Shown piece by piece: positions 15,180-15,622 of a DNA stretch of 15,622 nt. Position 1 is the stretch's first letter. Each line of letters starts with the position of its first letter. This DNA is from DUUS01 sp964416365. Lineage in GTDB: Bacteria; Bacillota_I; Bacilli_A; RF39; UBA660. The DNA lies in NCBI GenBank assembly GCA_964416365.1, contig CAYQDO010000021.1, positions 1 through 15,622 of the forward strand. The letters run 5' to 3'. The notes under the pieces are model-generated. The model was not told where the DNA came from and searched no databases. It saw only the letters and a list, made by a program, of their open reading frames with translations. The translations under genes were made by a program, and so were the position numbers.

Positions 15180-15208
15180 TTGAATATTAGATGTTTTTTT
15201 GTTAATAT
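15180..15208 (+). promoter_or_regulatory. Promoter of tRNA-Gly
   Basis: TTGAAT (15180-15185), 17-base spacer, TAATAT (15203-15208), with TG-T before the -10. Predicted start is a few bases before the tRNA 5' end at 15219. An overlapping TATACA at 15207 is an alternative -10. Confidence 0.6.
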
Positions 15209-15218
15209 ATACACATAT

Positions 15219-15293
15219 GCAGGCATAGTATAATGGTTATTATATAACCTTGCCAAGGTTGAGATGCCAGTTCGATTCTGGTTGCTTGCTCCA
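15219..15293 (+). tRNA. tRNA-Gly (anticodon GCC), CCA encoded
   Basis: 75-nt cloverleaf. Acceptor GCAGGCA (15219-15225) pairs with TGCTTGC (15283-15289) with one G-T pair; the discriminator is T, as usual for glycine tRNA, followed by an encoded CCA. The D stem is GTAT/ATAT. The anticodon arm is TAACC, loop TTGCCAA, GGTTG, giving anticodon GCC, which reads GGC and GGT. The T arm has TTCGATT. It is transcribed away from the ltaS-like gene, with its own promoter and terminator. Confidence 0.96.
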
Positions 15294-15303
15294 TTAGTTA
15301 ATT

Positions 15304-15338
15304 AAATTCAACTAAAAAGTTGAATTTTTTTATTTTAA
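15304..15338 (+). terminator. Rho-independent terminator of tRNA-Gly
   Basis: AAATTCAACT, loop AAAA, AGTTGAATTT form a perfect 10-bp stem (15304-15327) followed by a T-rich tract, 10 bases after the tRNA CCA end. Confidence 0.85.
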
Positions 15339-15428
15339 TATTATTTATTCTCATAATTAATTAAAAAAAGGCTTTTGAAAAGTTTAAATAAAAAAAGTCG
15401 AATTAATTAAATATGTAATAGAATTTTT
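15339..15428. other. AT-rich convergent spacer
   Basis: Spacer between the tRNA terminator and the end of the partial minus-strand gene. AATTAATTAAA occurs twice as a direct repeat. On the minus strand a 4-bp CTTT/AAAG hairpin followed by CC and seven T (15362-15380 region) could be a weak terminator for the partial gene, too weak to call firmly. Confidence 0.35.
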
Positions 15429-15622
15429 TTAAAGAATTTCTCCTAAAATTTCTTTGTTTTTAAAATCAACAACAACTGTAATATGAGAATTATCTTTTTT
15501 AGTGAATTTTATATAAATTACTTCAGTATTTTTTATTTTATTCTTTTTATTGTTTTTATCATAATAAACTAATTCCTTTATTAACTTATAATCGGTTTCA
15601 GCTAAAACATAATGCTCTATTT
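15429..15622 (-). CDS. C-terminal end of an unidentified protein, cut by the window edge
   Basis: An open frame runs from the right edge (first complete codon at 15620) to TAA at 15429-15431, encoding at least 63 residues, beginning IEHYVLAETD and ending EILGEIL. It is lysine-rich in the middle, with alternating beta-type strands near the end (TEVIYIKF, HITVVVDFKNKEIL). This ending resembles small beta domains that finish with a hydrophobic strand, for example in secreted proteins, but no family can be assigned from the fragment. Codon use matches the neighbours. Confidence 0.6.
   Translation of the reverse strand, partial: IEHYVLAETDYKLIKELVYYDKNNKKNKIKNTEVIYIKFTKKDNSHITVVVDFKNKEILGEIL

Noticed and set aside
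15396..15402. AGTCGAA as a 0A box near the right edge
   Set aside because: One mismatch, no phased neighbours and no gene start beside it; it sits in the spacer between two convergent 3' ends.

Overview
The window is AT-rich DNA with the standard bacterial code (TGA is used as a stop, for example at the end of cysS, and tryptophan is TGG). Gene content and codon bias point to a low-GC Firmicute of the Bacilli side. It has a full Spo0A, a YdcC/GerS-type LolA-like lipoprotein, an LtaS-type polyglycerol-phosphate enzyme and a YugP-type protease. An uncultured gut lineage near Erysipelotrichia or RF39 would fit, but taxonomy cannot be fixed from sequence alone. Spo0A together with the YdcC/GerS-like lipoprotein suggests an ancestry of, or capacity for, endospore formation. 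No CRISPR array, insertion sequence, phage gene or integration site was found.

Almost everything is on the minus strand, so transcription runs right to left. From the right edge: the 3' end of an unidentified gene (15429 to the edge); tRNA-Gly(GCC) on the plus strand with its own promoter and terminator; an ltaS-like gene coupled to a small membrane-anchored protein gene of unknown function (12532-15091); a plus-strand DUF378 membrane protein gene (12310-12513) facing away from the LolA-like lipoprotein gene (11224-12225); and a tight three-gene operon of HAD phosphatase, AMP-forming acyl ligase and PlsC-like acyltransferase (7606-11040) behind a strong sigma-A promoter. Next come a seven-TM hybrid histidine kinase (5705-7543), an Hpt-receiver protein (4898-5689), spo0A (3986-4744), a truncated ClpC-like ATPase (2226-3932), cysS (799-2193) and a membrane zinc peptidase (126-797).

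The most notable region is 3986-7543. It encodes every domain of a four-step His-Asp-His-Asp phosphorelay ending in Spo0A: kinase His251, kinase receiver Asp544, Hpt His61, then Spo0A Asp59. A further receiver (Asp190) is fused to the Hpt domain. In Bacillus subtilis the equivalent parts (KinA, Spo0F, Spo0B, Spo0A) are scattered and Spo0B is unrelated to Hpt proteins in sequence. A terminator separates kinase and Hpt-receiver from spo0A, and spo0A has its own upstream region with four Spo0A-box-like elements spaced exactly 10 bp apart, one matching TGTCGAA perfectly. This looks like feedback control by Spo0A itself.

Directly downstream of spo0A is a ClpC-like protein with an intact first AAA+ ring. 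Its second ring has lost Walker A and Walker B and ends before the sensor-2 and ClpP-docking parts. Four of the recognisable promoters carry an extended -10 (TGn) element, whereas the spo0A promoter does not. All functional statements are from sequence reading without database searches.
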